DNA of 64,000 nt, taken from positions 434,001 to 498,000 of the forward strand of contig CBDCUQ010000003.1 in the NCBI GenBank assembly GCA_965222835.1, given 5' to 3'. The position numbers were made by a program, and so were the translations under genes. Source of the stretch: CBDCUQ01 sp965222835. GTDB lineage: Bacteria > Pseudomonadota > Alphaproteobacteria > Rhizobiales > Hyphomicrobiaceae. Position 1 is the stretch's first letter; the number at the start of each line of letters is the position of its first letter. Shown here piece by piece: positions 34,771 through 44,135 of this stretch. A model generated the notes under the pieces. The model was not told the origin of the DNA and did not search any database. It saw nothing but the letters and a program-made list of their open reading frames with translations.

Positions 34771-35400
34771 ATGCTCTTGAATGACATAATTCGGCGCTGT
34801 ACTCTTGCTGTGGGTTCGTCATTTGAGGGAGTGCGGGCCCTCTATACTGTCAATCGTTTTGGGGGAGCGGCGGCTCCGGACCAAATGTTTGCCGCGGGCG
34901 CATGTCCTGCGGCAGCAAGGTTTGTGTTTATGCTGCAGCGTGCAGATATCCCCCTTCGGCCGTACCCGGCGGAAGCCGCGCTGGATGGCACCGAGCTTGA
35001 AGTGAGTACCGCTGAGCGGCGGCTTACTCGTGAGCTTGAAAAAGTTCTTTCGGAAAATGCGGACAGCGAGTCTGGGCCGAATGCGGTCAAGACGGAGCCG
35101 CGTGTGCCCGAGGTTCGTAGCGTTCAAGACCTGGAGGACGTCGCGGCGGCGACCGACGACTTCGAATGGGCCGCGGTCCTCAGTGGCGACGCTCACGGAC
35201 CTCTGGCAACAGACACGGCGGAATCCTGGTTGCGCAAAGCCAAGCGTGACCGCAGGCGACAGAAGTTCCGGAACTTTCTCGGTTGGGTGGCCGCCACGGC
35301 CATTGGCGGCTTGATCATTGGCGGGGCCGCCTATTTTATGACCGGATGGACGCCTGATCTGGACGGCTTGGTTCGCCTCATTTCTGGCCTTCTATCCTGA
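34771..35400 (+). CDS. Orphan protein with C-terminal transmembrane segment
   Basis: The frame encodes up to 209 residues. The N-terminal third is of mixed composition, the middle is acidic (about 75-135, with EVRSVQDLEDVAAATDDFEW), and then a basic stretch RKAKRDRRRQKFRNFLGWVA leads into one transmembrane helix at about 170-190 (TAIGGLIIGGAAYFM). This reads as a cytosolic domain anchored by its C-terminal end. The start is uncertain: ATG 34771 has a weak ribosome site and ATGs at 34885 and 34930 would also keep the anchor. No family was recognised. It is divergent from the NnrU gene. Confidence 0.6.
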   Translation: MLLNDIIRRCTLAVGSSFEGVRALYTVNRFGGAAAPDQMFAAGACPAAARFVFMLQRADIPLRPYPAEAALDGTELEVSTAERRLTRELEKVLSENADSESGPNAVKTEPRVPEVRSVQDLEDVAAATDDFEWAAVLSGDAHGPLATDTAESWLRKAKRDRRRQKFRNFLGWVAATAIGGLIIGGAAYFMTGWTPDLDGLVRLISGLLS

Positions 35401-35562
35401 CTTCAGAGGTCCGAATTCAAGGACCACCGTTGATGCCTTTGGCCGGGCCCTTGGAATCTTCCGGCCAAGTGACGGTCGACCGCTCCAGTTTTGGGGAGTT
35501 TGCTGCCCCAGCTTTCCACAAACCGAATAACCATTCTCCTTGACAGCTGCCTCCATTCGTGC

Positions 35563-35588
35563 AAACAAAACGATTGTTCGTTTTGTTT
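35563..35588 (+). promoter_or_regulatory. Perfect 11-bp palindrome, probable TetR operator
   Basis: AAACAAAACGA (35563-35573) and its exact complement TCGTTTTGTTT (35578-35588) flank a TTGT spacer. A TTGACA -35-like hexamer lies at 35540-35545, so the operator covers the probable -10 region. It sits 70 bases upstream of the tetR start, consistent with autoregulation and control of the pump operon. Confidence 0.75.
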
Positions 35589-35657
35589 TATTGGAGCAGA
35601 GCAAAAGGTGTATATGCCGCTCTGACCACAGTCCTAGCCGAAGCCTGGAAGACGCTC

Positions 35658-36293
35658 ATGCCCAAACTCAAGCCCGATACCCAGCGCGCACGCCGAGAGC
35701 ACATCCTGGACGCCGCGGAACTTTGCTTTGCGCGCTCCGGTTTCCATGCCACGACCATGCAGGACATCTGCAAAGAAGCTGGGATCAGCCCTGGGGCGCT
35801 TTACATTTACTTCCCGTCGAAGGAAGCGCTGATCGCCGGCATCACCGAACGCAATCGCGCCGAGTTCCAAGAGCGCTTCTCAACACTTGCTGAAGCGCCC
35901 GACTTTATGGAGGCGCTGAGTGCGCTCGGCGAGCAGTATTTTGTCGATGAGCCGGCTCATAAGCGGCTGATGTGCGTTGAGATCGGTGCTGAATCAACGC
36001 GTAGCCAGCAGGTTGGCGAGCTCTACCGCGCGGTCGACACGTACATTCATGGCTGCTTTGAGCAACTCTTCGAACGACTCAAGGCCGAGGGGCGCATTGC
36101 GCCAGAACTCGACATTCCCACGCTCGCCAAAGTCTTCTGCACGCTTGGCGATGGCATGATATGGCGCCGCGCGATCGATCCCAACTACGACACCAAGGCG
36201 TTGATGCCAGCGATCCTCTCGGTTGTCAGCGGCATGCTGAAACCGGTCGAGCAGTCGGCTAGTCCGTCCAAGTCAAGTGAGGCCGCAGAATGA
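35658..36293 (+). CDS. TetR/AcrR-family repressor of the adjacent RND pump
   Basis: The 211-residue protein has the TetR DNA-binding helix-turn-helix. It contains RREHILDAAELCFARSGFHA, then TMQDICKEAGISPGALYIYF as the recognition helix, then PSKEALIAGI. The ligand-binding all-helical domain fills the rest. The ATG at 35658 starts MPKLKPDTQR, as usual in the family; the longer open frame upstream runs through the palindromic operator and is unlikely. The gene overlaps the adaptor start by four bases (ATGA), so it is the first gene of a tetR-adaptor-RND operon, the layout of drug-efflux systems of the AcrR/AcrAB type. Confidence 0.94.
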   Translation: MPKLKPDTQRARREHILDAAELCFARSGFHATTMQDICKEAGISPGALYIYFPSKEALIAGITERNRAEFQERFSTLAEAPDFMEALSALGEQYFVDEPAHKRLMCVEIGAESTRSQQVGELYRAVDTYIHGCFEQLFERLKAEGRIAPELDIPTLAKVFCTLGDGMIWRRAIDPNYDTKALMPAILSVVSGMLKPVEQSASPSKSSEAAE

Positions 36294-37522
36294 AGGCGAA
36301 AACGTTTCTTCTGCTTCTCGCCCTCGCATCGGCAGGAGCGGCCGGCGCCTACAAGGCCGGATGGATTGAACTCCCAGAACTAAAGACGGCTGCCGTCAAA
36401 GAGGCTGCGCCGGTCCCGGCGGCTGCCCCCGCGGTCACTGCTGCCCGCGTGAAGACCATGGACTTCCGCGAAACGGTCTTGGTTACGGGTTCGCTGGTAC
36501 CGCGTGAAGAAATTCTCGTCGCTCCCGAAGTCGATGGTCTCAAGGTTCTCGAGTTGCGCGCCGATGAGGGCGACCGCGTCAAAAAAGGTGACGTGCTGGC
36601 GCTTCTTGTTTCCGAATCCCTCGATGCTCAGATCGCGCAGTCGGATGCGAACATAGCCCGGGCGCGTGCGTCGATTGCGCGTGCGAAGAGTGGGATCGCC
36701 GAAGCGGAAGCAAGGTTGGTGGAAGCCAAGGCGGCGCTCAAACGCGCCAAGCCACTGGTGAAATCGGAATATCTTTCCGAAAGCATTTTCGATCAGCGCA
36801 AGGCCGCAGCTCTGACGGCGGAAGCGCAGCTCACCGCTGCGCGCGAGGGCCTCATCCTAGCGGAAGCAGAAAAAGCGCAGGCGGAAGCCCAGCGCCGCGA
36901 AATCGACTGGCGGCGGGGGAACACGGAAGTGCGTGCGCCCGAAGATGGACTCATTAGCCGGCGCGGCGCTCGCGTCGGATCGATATCTGTAGGGGCCACC
37001 GTGGCAGGAGCTGGCGAGCCCTTCTTCCGGATTATTGCCAAGGGCGAGATTGAGCTCGATGCGGAGGTCGCAGAAACACGTCTGACCAAGATTAGAAAGG
37101 GCCAAACTGCAACCGTCGAATCCGCAGGCACCATCGTCGATGGCGAGGTTCGTCTCGTTTCCCCTGAAATCGACAAGACGACACGGCTTGGCCGGGTTCG
37201 GATTTTCATTGGCGATAACCCGGATCTGAAGATCGGCGCCTTCGCCAAAGCCAAGATCGAAACTGCGTACAAGCGTGGCCTGGCCGCTCCCTTATCCGCT
37301 GTACTTTACGGTGCCAATGGCGCGACCGTGCTCGTAATCGAGAACGATCAAGTGGCATCGCGGCGCATCGAGACCGGGCTTGTTGTTGATGGGCAAGTAG
37401 AGGTGTTATCCGGCCTCAATGACGGTGACGTCATCGTTGCACGGGCCGGCACATTCCTGCGAGACGGTGATGCGGTAACGCCGATCCTTGCGAGCGATGC
37501 CATAAGCGAGGCCCGCCGATGA
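36290..37522 (+). CDS. RND efflux periplasmic adaptor (MFP)
   Basis: The 410-residue protein has an N-terminal anchor or signal (MKAKTFLLLLALASAGAAGA). The lipoyl half motif VDGLKVLELRADEGDRVKKG follows, then an alpha-hairpin with long helices at about 110-205. The returning lipoyl half is VRAPEDGLISRRGARVGSI, and the membrane-proximal barrel includes VETRLTKIRKGQTATV-like sequence. Adaptors of this family couple an RND pump to a TolC-type channel. The four-base overlaps with both tetR and the RND gene show tight coupling. There is no outer-membrane channel gene in the operon. Confidence 0.94.
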   Translation: MKAKTFLLLLALASAGAAGAYKAGWIELPELKTAAVKEAAPVPAAAPAVTAARVKTMDFRETVLVTGSLVPREEILVAPEVDGLKVLELRADEGDRVKKGDVLALLVSESLDAQIAQSDANIARARASIARAKSGIAEAEARLVEAKAALKRAKPLVKSEYLSESIFDQRKAAALTAEAQLTAAREGLILAEAEKAQAEAQRREIDWRRGNTEVRAPEDGLISRRGARVGSISVGATVAGAGEPFFRIIAKGEIELDAEVAETRLTKIRKGQTATVESAGTIVDGEVRLVSPEIDKTTRLGRVRIFIGDNPDLKIGAFAKAKIETAYKRGLAAPLSAVLYGANGATVLVIENDQVASRRIETGLVVDGQVEVLSGLNDGDVIVARAGTFLRDGDAVTPILASDAISEARR

Positions 37523-40500
37523 CGCGTCTCAATATTTCGGCATGGGCTATCCGCACGCCAGTACCTTCGCTGGTGCTGTTCATGGTGCTTGTCGTGCTTG
37601 GCGTCTTGAGCTTCAAGTCTCTGCCAATTACACGCTTTCCGAATATTGATATACCGATCGTACAAGTCCGCATCTACCAGTCGGGTGCCGCACCTGCTGA
37701 ACTTGAAACTCAGGTTACGAAGAAGGTCGAGGACGCAGTTGCGGGTGTCAACGGCGTGAAACACATCACGTCGTCCGTCTCTGAAGGTGCCTCCCTCACC
37801 ACCATCGAGTTCCGCCTTGAGGTCGACGCCGACCGCGCGCTCAATGACGTTAAGGATGCCGTTGCGCGCATTCGGCCGGACCTTCCGCGCACTATAGACG
37901 AACCTGTTACGCAACGACTTGAGATCGAAGGTCTACCGATCGTCACCTACGCGGCGAAGGCGTCCGCCATGACGGCGGAGGAACTCTCCTGGTTCGTCGA
38001 CGATACGCTGATCCGCGAGCTTCAAGGTATTAAGGGCGTTTCCGAGGTGAGACGTATTGGAGGGGTCACGCGTGAGATTCGCATTGCGCTCGATCCGGAT
38101 CGCCTGCTGGCCTATGGGGTTACAGCCGGTGACGTAAACGCGCAGGTTCGCGCAACCAACGTCGACCTGGCCGGCGGTCGCGGCGAATTGAGCGGCCGCG
38201 AACAAGCAATCCGCACATTGGCCGGAAAGCACTCCGTCAAAGATCTAGCTTCGACTGCGATCGCGTTGCCGGGAGGACGCCGGGTGCGCCTCGATGATCT
38301 CGGCTCGGTGACCGATCACTTCGAGGAACCGCGCACATATGCCGAGCTTGATGGCGAACCGGTGGTTGCGTTTTCGATATCGCGTGCAAAGGGCGCAAGC
38401 GACACCGTCGTTGCTGACAAGGTGGCCGAGAAGATCGCGTCGCTTGAAAAGGAATACACTGGCGTTGCGTTACCCCGCATCGATAATACGATTGACTACA
38501 CCTACGGCGTTTACACGCAAACGATGACAACGCTGATTGAAGGCGCCATCCTGGCCGTCCTTGTTGTGCTCGTGTTCCTGCGCGATTTTCGCGCCACGAT
38601 GATCGCTGCCATTGCGCTGCCCCTATCGATTATCCCGGCGTTCTGGGCGATGGAAGTCTTAGGCTTTTCACTCAATCTCGTCAGCCTTCTTGCGATCACC
38701 ATCGTCACCGGAATTCTCGTCGACGATGCTATCGTCGAAATTGAGAACATCGTGCGACACCAGCGGATGGGCAAATCCGCCTATCGCGCTTCGCTCGAGG
38801 CGGCTGACGAGATCGGACTTGCCGTTATCGCCATTACTGTCACCATTATCGCTGTTTTCGTACCGGTCTCGTTTATGGGCGGGATTGCCGGCCAGTACTT
38901 CAAGCAATTCGGGCTCACGGTGGCTGCGGCCGTGTTCTTCTCGTTGCTTGTGGCGCGCCTTATTACGCCGTTGCTTGCCGCCTATTTCATGCGCTCGCAT
39001 GGGCATGTCGATCGTGAGGGGCCCATCATCAAAGCCTATACGTGGCTCGTTAGCTGGTCGGTGCACCACCGTCTGGCAACCGTGGCCCTGGGTCTTTTCG
39101 TCTTTGCGGCCTCAATCGGAAGTTTCTTTCTTTTGCCGTCAGGGTTCCTTCCCGCCGAGGACTCGGGGCGCATTCTTATGGCTATCGAGTTGCCGCCTGG
39201 GAGCCGGCTTGATGACACCTCCGCTGTGACAGACCGTGCCGCGCGCGCCATCCGGGCTCGACCGGACGTCAAGAGCGTCTTCGTCTCGGGCGGAACCGTT
39301 CTCGGCTCCGGCGAAGAGGTGCGCAAGGCGACGTTCATAATCACACTTGTCCCGCGCGCGGAACGGATCGCGCAATCGAAGATCCGCCAGGATATTAGTG
39401 CGCTTCTGGCGAAGGAGCCTGATATCCGCTTCTGGTCGATGCAGGACGACGGCTCTCGCCAGCTTCAGCTTGTGGTCTCGGGGCGCGATGGCGACGCTGT
39501 GAGCCGGATTGCTGCCGGTGTTGCAAGTGGTGCGAAGAAACTGCCGATGCTTGCCAATGTTGTCACAACGGCTGAGTTGGACCGTCCGGAGCTTCGTGTC
39601 TATCCCAAGTCCGATATTGCCGCCGAGCTTGGGGTATCGACAGAAGCAATTTCCGAATCGGTGCGTATCGCCACGATTGGTGACATCGGTGCCAATCTTG
39701 CCAAGTTCGACGTGGGCGACCGGCAGGTGCCCATCCGCGTTCAGCTCGACGAGCACGCTCGCGAAAGCCGCCAGATCCTGGAAGCGCTCAAGGTGCGAAC
39801 CACCAACGGCGCCTCCGTTCCGCTATCGACGGTTGCGACATTCAAGTTCGGGCAAGGACCGACCTCCATCGACCGCTATGACCGGGTGCGCCGTGTCACG
39901 ATCGGAGCCGATCTCATCGGTGAAACACCGCTCGGCACAGCCGTCGCTGATATCCTTGCGTTGCCGGCCGCACAGAATCTGCCTGCTGGTGTCGAGATCA
40001 AGCAATTCGGTGACGCTGAAATCATGGCCGAAGTGTTTGAGAGCTTCGCTCAGGCCATGGGTGCCGGAATCATGATGGTGTTTGCGGTGCTGGTGCTGTT
40101 GTTCTCGAGCTTCCTGCAGCCGATCACGATTCTCTTCTCGCTCCCCTTGTCGATTGGTGGCGCCATCTTTGCGCTCGCCTTGACAAGCAAACCTATCAGC
40201 TTGCCTGTTGTCATCGGTATACTCATGCTCATGGGCATCGTCACAAAGAACGCGATCATGCTGGTCGATTTCGCCGTCGAACAGATGAAGAATGGCATGG
40301 CACGCGACGACGCCATTGTGGACGCGGGCCGCAAACGGGCACGTCCCATCGTCATGACCACAATCGCGATGTGTGGCGGCATGTTGCCGGCGGCACTTGC
40401 CGTGGGGTCAGGCGGCGAATTCCGCTCGCCCATGGCCATTGCCGTCATCGGCGGGTTGATTTCGTCAACGCTTCTTTCGCTGGTCTTTGTACCGGCCGTG

Positions 40501-40677
40501 TTTGCGCTGCTTGACGATGCCGCGAATTGGACGTGGCGCCTCTTCGAACGTTTCGTCGGCGAGGTTGACGAGCCGACTGAGGAAGAAGCCGCCCGGGGCG
40601 CTATTCCTTCCACGGCGTATGCGGGGGCGCTGCCGAAGACGCCTCCGGCCACGGACCGTCCACTGGCAGCAGAATAG
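37519..40677 (+). CDS. RND-family efflux pump permease
   Basis: The 1052-residue protein has the RND plan: a first helix (LVLFMVLVVLGVLSFKSLPI), a large periplasmic loop, helices 2-6, a second loop and helices 7-12. Helix 4 carries the proton-relay aspartates in ITIVTGILVDDAIVEIENIV, and the second half has GIVTKNAIMLVDFA at the equivalent place. It resembles the AcrB/MexB superfamily but lies closer to the MdtB/MdtC-like and BepE-like group. Expected substrates are lipophilic drugs or detergents; none can be assigned from sequence. It is the last gene of the tetR operon and is followed by a terminator. Confidence 0.96.
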   Translation: MTRLNISAWAIRTPVPSLVLFMVLVVLGVLSFKSLPITRFPNIDIPIVQVRIYQSGAAPAELETQVTKKVEDAVAGVNGVKHITSSVSEGASLTTIEFRLEVDADRALNDVKDAVARIRPDLPRTIDEPVTQRLEIEGLPIVTYAAKASAMTAEELSWFVDDTLIRELQGIKGVSEVRRIGGVTREIRIALDPDRLLAYGVTAGDVNAQVRATNVDLAGGRGELSGREQAIRTLAGKHSVKDLASTAIALPGGRRVRLDDLGSVTDHFEEPRTYAELDGEPVVAFSISRAKGASDTVVADKVAEKIASLEKEYTGVALPRIDNTIDYTYGVYTQTMTTLIEGAILAVLVVLVFLRDFRATMIAAIALPLSIIPAFWAMEVLGFSLNLVSLLAITIVTGILVDDAIVEIENIVRHQRMGKSAYRASLEAADEIGLAVIAITVTIIAVFVPVSFMGGIAGQYFKQFGLTVAAAVFFSLLVARLITPLLAAYFMRSHGHVDREGPIIKAYTWLVSWSVHHRLATVALGLFVFAASIGSFFLLPSGFLPAEDSGRILMAIELPPGSRLDDTSAVTDRAARAIRARPDVKSVFVSGGTVLGSGEEVRKATFIITLVPRAERIAQSKIRQDISALLAKEPDIRFWSMQDDGSRQLQLVVSGRDGDAVSRIAAGVASGAKKLPMLANVVTTAELDRPELRVYPKSDIAAELGVSTEAISESVRIATIGDIGANLAKFDVGDRQVPIRVQLDEHARESRQILEALKVRTTNGASVPLSTVATFKFGQGPTSIDRYDRVRRVTIGADLIGETPLGTAVADILALPAAQNLPAGVEIKQFGDAEIMAEVFESFAQAMGAGIMMVFAVLVLLFSSFLQPITILFSLPLSIGGAIFALALTSKPISLPVVIGILMLMGIVTKNAIMLVDFAVEQMKNGMARDDAIVDAGRKRARPIVMTTIAMCGGMLPAALAVGSGGEFRSPMAIAVIGGLISSTLLSLVFVPAVFALLDDAANWTWRLFERFVGEVDEPTEEEAARGAIPSTAYAGALPKTPPATDRPLAAE

Positions 40678-40711
40678 CGCGCACTGTCGATTCAGATCGG
40701 CAGCAACAGAA

Positions 40712-40750
40712 AGGCCGCCCGGGACACCCCGAGCGGCCTCGCTTGTTTTG
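40712..40750 (+). terminator. Terminator after the RND operon
   Basis: AGGCCGC (40712-40718) pairs with GCGGCCT (40733-40739), followed by CGCTTGTTTTG. It lies 35 bases after the RND stop and may serve both converging operons. Confidence 0.75.
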
Positions 40751-40779
40751 GTCGCAAAGACTTATTTCATGTGAGGCTA

Positions 40780-41874
40780 TTAGGGTGCCGAAGAGACCTC
40801 GTCTCCGTTCTTGAAGAATGTATCGACGCGCATTCCGGTCAGGAGCGGCGGCTGACCGTCCAGCGTCGCAAGGACCTCAAGAACCTCGACGTCATTGGGT
40901 CGGCGGGGACCACGCGAATGAATGCGCGGCGGGCCAAGTGCTGGTGCAACTGAGGTCACCACACCCTCGAAATCGCGATCCGGGAAGGCATCGGCGCGGA
41001 CCACAACGCGCTGTCCAACGCGAATGTTGACGACGTCACGCTCTTCCACCTCGGCGCGCACTCTGAGGCCGGTCAAATCGCCAAACAGAACCAATGCAGT
41101 TTGCGGATTGGGCTCAGCCAGCTCGCCGGCCTTCGCCCAAACATTTAGTACAGTCCCATCCGCCGGAGCTCTAATCCGTGTCTTCTCGATGGCCTGCTCA
41201 ACGAGAGAGAGATCCGATCGCGCAATAGTCAGACCGGATTCGAGACGTGTCGGAAGCGGTAGGCCGCCCTTATCGATAAGCTCTTGCTGCGCCTCACGTG
41301 CTTTCTTAAGCGCATCCTCCGCACTGGCAATATCCGCACGGACGGATGTGACAACGTCGGCGTTGCCGTTCCCGGCCTTGAATTTCCGATAGGTTTCGTC
41401 GAACGTCAGGCGCGCCTTGAATAGGGCTCGCTCGGCTGCCGCAACGGCATCTTCTGCTTTGCGCATGTCCGTGTGTACGCCCTTTTCCGCCGGCTCCTCT
41501 TCCCGTTCGCGCTCGCGCACGAGGACCTCTGCCTCTGCGGCCAGAAGCTTGGTGAAAAGCTCCTCGTCATCGAGACGGACGAGAAGGTCGCCGGCCTTGA
41601 CGACGTCGTTGGTCTCAACGAGGACCTCGACGATTTTGCCGGGCGCCTCGGCGTCAATGCGGACTTCGCCGTCCTTTGGCTCGATGCGGCCGGTCGCGGA
41701 CGCGGCCCACTGGGAGCGTCCGATAGAGGAATCTGCGGCTTGGGCGGCGGTTGTGGTGACATCTGACATCTGTTCGGCAACGCCGGGCGCTGCCGAATTC
41801 AATAAGATGCTAATGGCGATGGCCAACGCGCCGGCGATGGTCAAGGTCGAAACCGTCGGATCTACCTTAGGCAT
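40780..41874 (-). CDS. ABC exporter membrane-fusion protein (DevB/HlyD-like)
   Basis: The protein of about 364 residues from ATG 41874 has a hydrophobic anchor (STLTIAGALAIAISILLNSA). A lipoyl half motif follows (DGEVRIDAEAPGKIVEVLVE, TNDVVKAGDLLVRLDDEEL), then a long acidic and basic coiled coil (about 95-205) and the return motif IRAPADGTVLNVWAKAGEL. The beta-barrel part contains VEERDVVNIRVGQRVVVRAD. It matches the DevB group of adaptors that serve MacB- or DevC-type ABC permeases. The gene starts eight bases inside the end of the ATPase gene. Confidence 0.9.
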   Translation of the reverse strand: MPKVDPTVSTLTIAGALAIAISILLNSAAPGVAEQMSDVTTTAAQAADSSIGRSQWAASATGRIEPKDGEVRIDAEAPGKIVEVLVETNDVVKAGDLLVRLDDEELFTKLLAAEAEVLVREREREEEPAEKGVHTDMRKAEDAVAAAERALFKARLTFDETYRKFKAGNGNADVVTSVRADIASAEDALKKAREAQQELIDKGGLPLPTRLESGLTIARSDLSLVEQAIEKTRIRAPADGTVLNVWAKAGELAEPNPQTALVLFGDLTGLRVRAEVEERDVVNIRVGQRVVVRADAFPDRDFEGVVTSVAPALGPPRIHSRGPRRPNDVEVLEVLATLDGQPPLLTGMRVDTFFKNGDEVSSAP

Positions 41875-42622
41875 GTGCTTTTCGCCTCTTCTTTGTGAGA
41901 TCAGTAATTTCAGGTGAATCGAGCCCTTCAGGGCGGCGCTCCTCACCCACGATTTTTCCATCTTCAATACGGATCACGCGATCTGCGTATCCAAGTGTTC
42001 GAGGATCATGCGTGACTGCAAGCACGCAACGATGCTGTTCCTTGGCGATGCGTGCGAGCAAGGCCATCACGGCATGTCCATTTTCGCTATCCAGCGCGGC
42101 GGTCGGCTCGTCGGCAAGGACGATTGAAGGCGAAGCCGCAATGGCCCGGGCGACAGCAACACGTTGCTGCTCTCCACCCGATAGATTGCCGGGATAGTTG
42201 CGGAGCCGATTGCCTAGGCCGACTTCGCGCAGCACCTCTTCGGCTCGCGCCGCGGCTGGGTAGCCTTTCTGTCCGAGCACGTCAAGTGCGATGCGCACAT
42301 TCTCGATCGCATTTAAAGTCGGGAACAGGTTGTAGGACTGAAAGATGAAGCCGATGTGCTTGCGCCTGAGGTTGGCTAGTTGCTCCGGGGTCAGTCCGCG
42401 CGCGGATTGACCGGCGACGCGCACGTCGCCCGCGGTCGGCGTCAAGATGCAGCCAAGGATCGAGAGAAGTGTCGTTTTGCCACTTCCCGACGGTCCCATG
42501 AGCAGCGTCAGCTCGCCGGACGACAATTCCAAGTTGACGCCCCGCAGCGCCAGCACCTTACCGGCGCCGCTGCCGAGCTCCTTGGTAATGTTGTCCGCTT
42601 CAAGGACGGGTGACACTGTCAT
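41867..42622 (-). CDS. ABC transporter ATP-binding protein (DevA/LolD/MacB type)
   Basis: The 251-residue ATPase has Walker A GPSGSGKTT, a Q-loop FIFQSYNLFPTLNAIENV, the signature LSGGEQQRVAVARAIA, Walker B VLADEPTAALD and the H-loop VTHDPR. The FQSYNL element and the short hinge are typical of the LolD/MacB/DevA exporters that act with FtsX-type permeases. The start overlaps the permease stop by four bases (ATGA at 42619-42622). The C-terminal tail is basic. Confidence 0.95.
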   Translation of the reverse strand: MTVSPVLEADNITKELGSGAGKVLALRGVNLELSSGELTLLMGPSGSGKTTLLSILGCILTPTAGDVRVAGQSARGLTPEQLANLRRKHIGFIFQSYNLFPTLNAIENVRIALDVLGQKGYPAAARAEEVLREVGLGNRLRNYPGNLSGGEQQRVAVARAIAASPSIVLADEPTAALDSENGHAVMALLARIAKEQHRCVLAVTHDPRTLGYADRVIRIEDGKIVGEERRPEGLDSPEITDLTKKRRKAHA

Positions 42623-43749
42623 CTGCTGAACACCGTAGCTGGATCAATTTTTGTTACTTTGACGATGGCCGAAAGGGCGGAGACGGCGCACATAAATGCC
42701 GTCAGCGCGAACAGCCAGAACGCCAGGCCGGGAGTCATAACGAGCGGCAGCGGAGAATCCTGGCTCAGCCAGAGCACACCCAGCGAGATGAGCATACCGA
42801 GTATGTAGCCAATAATGGCACTCATTCCTGCTTGCGCCAGGATAACCTTGTGGATGTACCCAGAGGATGAGCCCAGCGCACGAAGCGTCGCAAATTCGTT
42901 GATGTGGTCCTTGGTGCTCGAATAGAGCGTCTGCGCGACGATAACCGTACCGACCAAGATCCCAAGAAGTGCGCCACCAATGAGTGCGATGCCGGCGCCC
43001 GTGCGGAAAAGCCACGCGGTCAGGCTGCGGTCGGAAAATTCCTGCTTGGTGAGAACCTCGGCGCCTTCAAGCCGGCGCGCCAGAGCCGCACGTACTTTTT
43101 CGGCGTTGGCACCGTCTTCAAGCTGGACCAGGTAGAATGTATTGCGCTCGCCGGTGACGCCCAGCAGATTGCGCGCCCGCTGAATGGGCGTGAACACGAA
43201 CGGAGATTGGGTGAACGAACGGATTCCTTTGGTCAGCGCGCGAACCCGCACGCGTCCGGTCGCAATCTGGGCGGTCGCGCCCATTCCCGATATGCCAAGT
43301 TCCTTGAGATAGGTTTGGTCGGCGGAAATGGCTTCGGGGGCTTTGATGTCCTCCCAGGACCCCTCGATCAAAGCCCAGGGTGCCAATCCGCCCTGTTCCG
43401 CGTCGGTGCCGACGACGACCACGCGGGTCGAGCCGCCAGCCGGTTTCCGCCATTCTGCGAAAGCGACGACCATGGGAATGACCGCCTTCACACCCGGTGT
43501 GATAAGCGCCTGGTGGCGCTCGCGCGGTGTCAATAGAACGCCGCCCTCCTCAAAGCTCTTCGCACCAAAGGCGGTGATCCAGAGTTGGCCGTTGGAGCGC
43601 TCGATCATATCCGTGATCATGCGCGACGAACCCAGGTAGAGCCCAAGTTGCACCGCCACCAGCACGATTGAAAACAGGATGCCGACGAGTGTTACCGCCA
43701 ACCTGATCCGGTCGTGGAAGAGATTCCGAAACGCGAGTGTCACGATCAT
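42619..43749 (-). CDS. FtsX-like ABC permease (DevC type)
   Basis: The 376-residue protein has one N-terminal transmembrane helix (LAVTLVGILFSIVLVAVQLG), a long periplasmic domain (about 40-245), and three C-terminal helices. These include LIGGALLGILVGTVIVAQTL, YIHKVILAQAGMSAIIGYIL and LAFWLFALTAFMCAVSALSA. The EFATLRALGSSSGYI segment before the second helix is a conserved FtsX-fold coupling element. DevCAB-like systems export lipids or other hydrophobic envelope compounds; the substrate is unknown here. It is the first gene of the permease-ATPase-adaptor unit. Confidence 0.93.
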   Translation of the reverse strand: MIVTLAFRNLFHDRIRLAVTLVGILFSIVLVAVQLGLYLGSSRMITDMIERSNGQLWITAFGAKSFEEGGVLLTPRERHQALITPGVKAVIPMVVAFAEWRKPAGGSTRVVVVGTDAEQGGLAPWALIEGSWEDIKAPEAISADQTYLKELGISGMGATAQIATGRVRVRALTKGIRSFTQSPFVFTPIQRARNLLGVTGERNTFYLVQLEDGANAEKVRAALARRLEGAEVLTKQEFSDRSLTAWLFRTGAGIALIGGALLGILVGTVIVAQTLYSSTKDHINEFATLRALGSSSGYIHKVILAQAGMSAIIGYILGMLISLGVLWLSQDSPLPLVMTPGLAFWLFALTAFMCAVSALSAIVKVTKIDPATVFSR

Positions 43750-44135
43750 TCGAGCAAATTCCAGATCGAAGTTGGCGGAGAGCGCACACTTTCACATACA
43801 CTTAGCGGGACAAATACCCATTGGGGGCATGCCGACGCCCGGCTCGAGGCATCAACTAAATGTAGAACGCGGCCATGAGAACGCGTGAAACGGTCGCCGC
43901 GACAACAGGCACATAGTGCGCGATATGAACAAAATCTATATGCCGAGCCTTAACAAATACAAACCAACGCGCTTTGTCAGAAAGATGTTATAAGGAATTT
44001 GTGGCTTAGTGTCTTGCTTTCCCGTTGCTGATCGCACACAGCCAAGTCCCAGTTTTTGCCGCTTTCTCCGCGTACTTGGCCCCTGCGACACAGCGCACTG
44101 CCGACCACGTCCTTGAACAAACGTCGAGAACGGCC
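43750..44135. other. 386-base intergenic region with AT-rich core
   Basis: Divergent region between the ABC exporter operon and the DUF2147 gene. The part 43920-44010 is notably AT-rich (AAAATCTATATGC, AACAAATACAAACC, ATGTTATAAGG) and probably carries promoters for both sides. No open frame of interest. Confidence 0.45.

Noticed and set aside
39139..39756. 205-codon minus-strand frame in the RND gene
   Set aside because: Antisense to the RND periplasmic loop, no domain.
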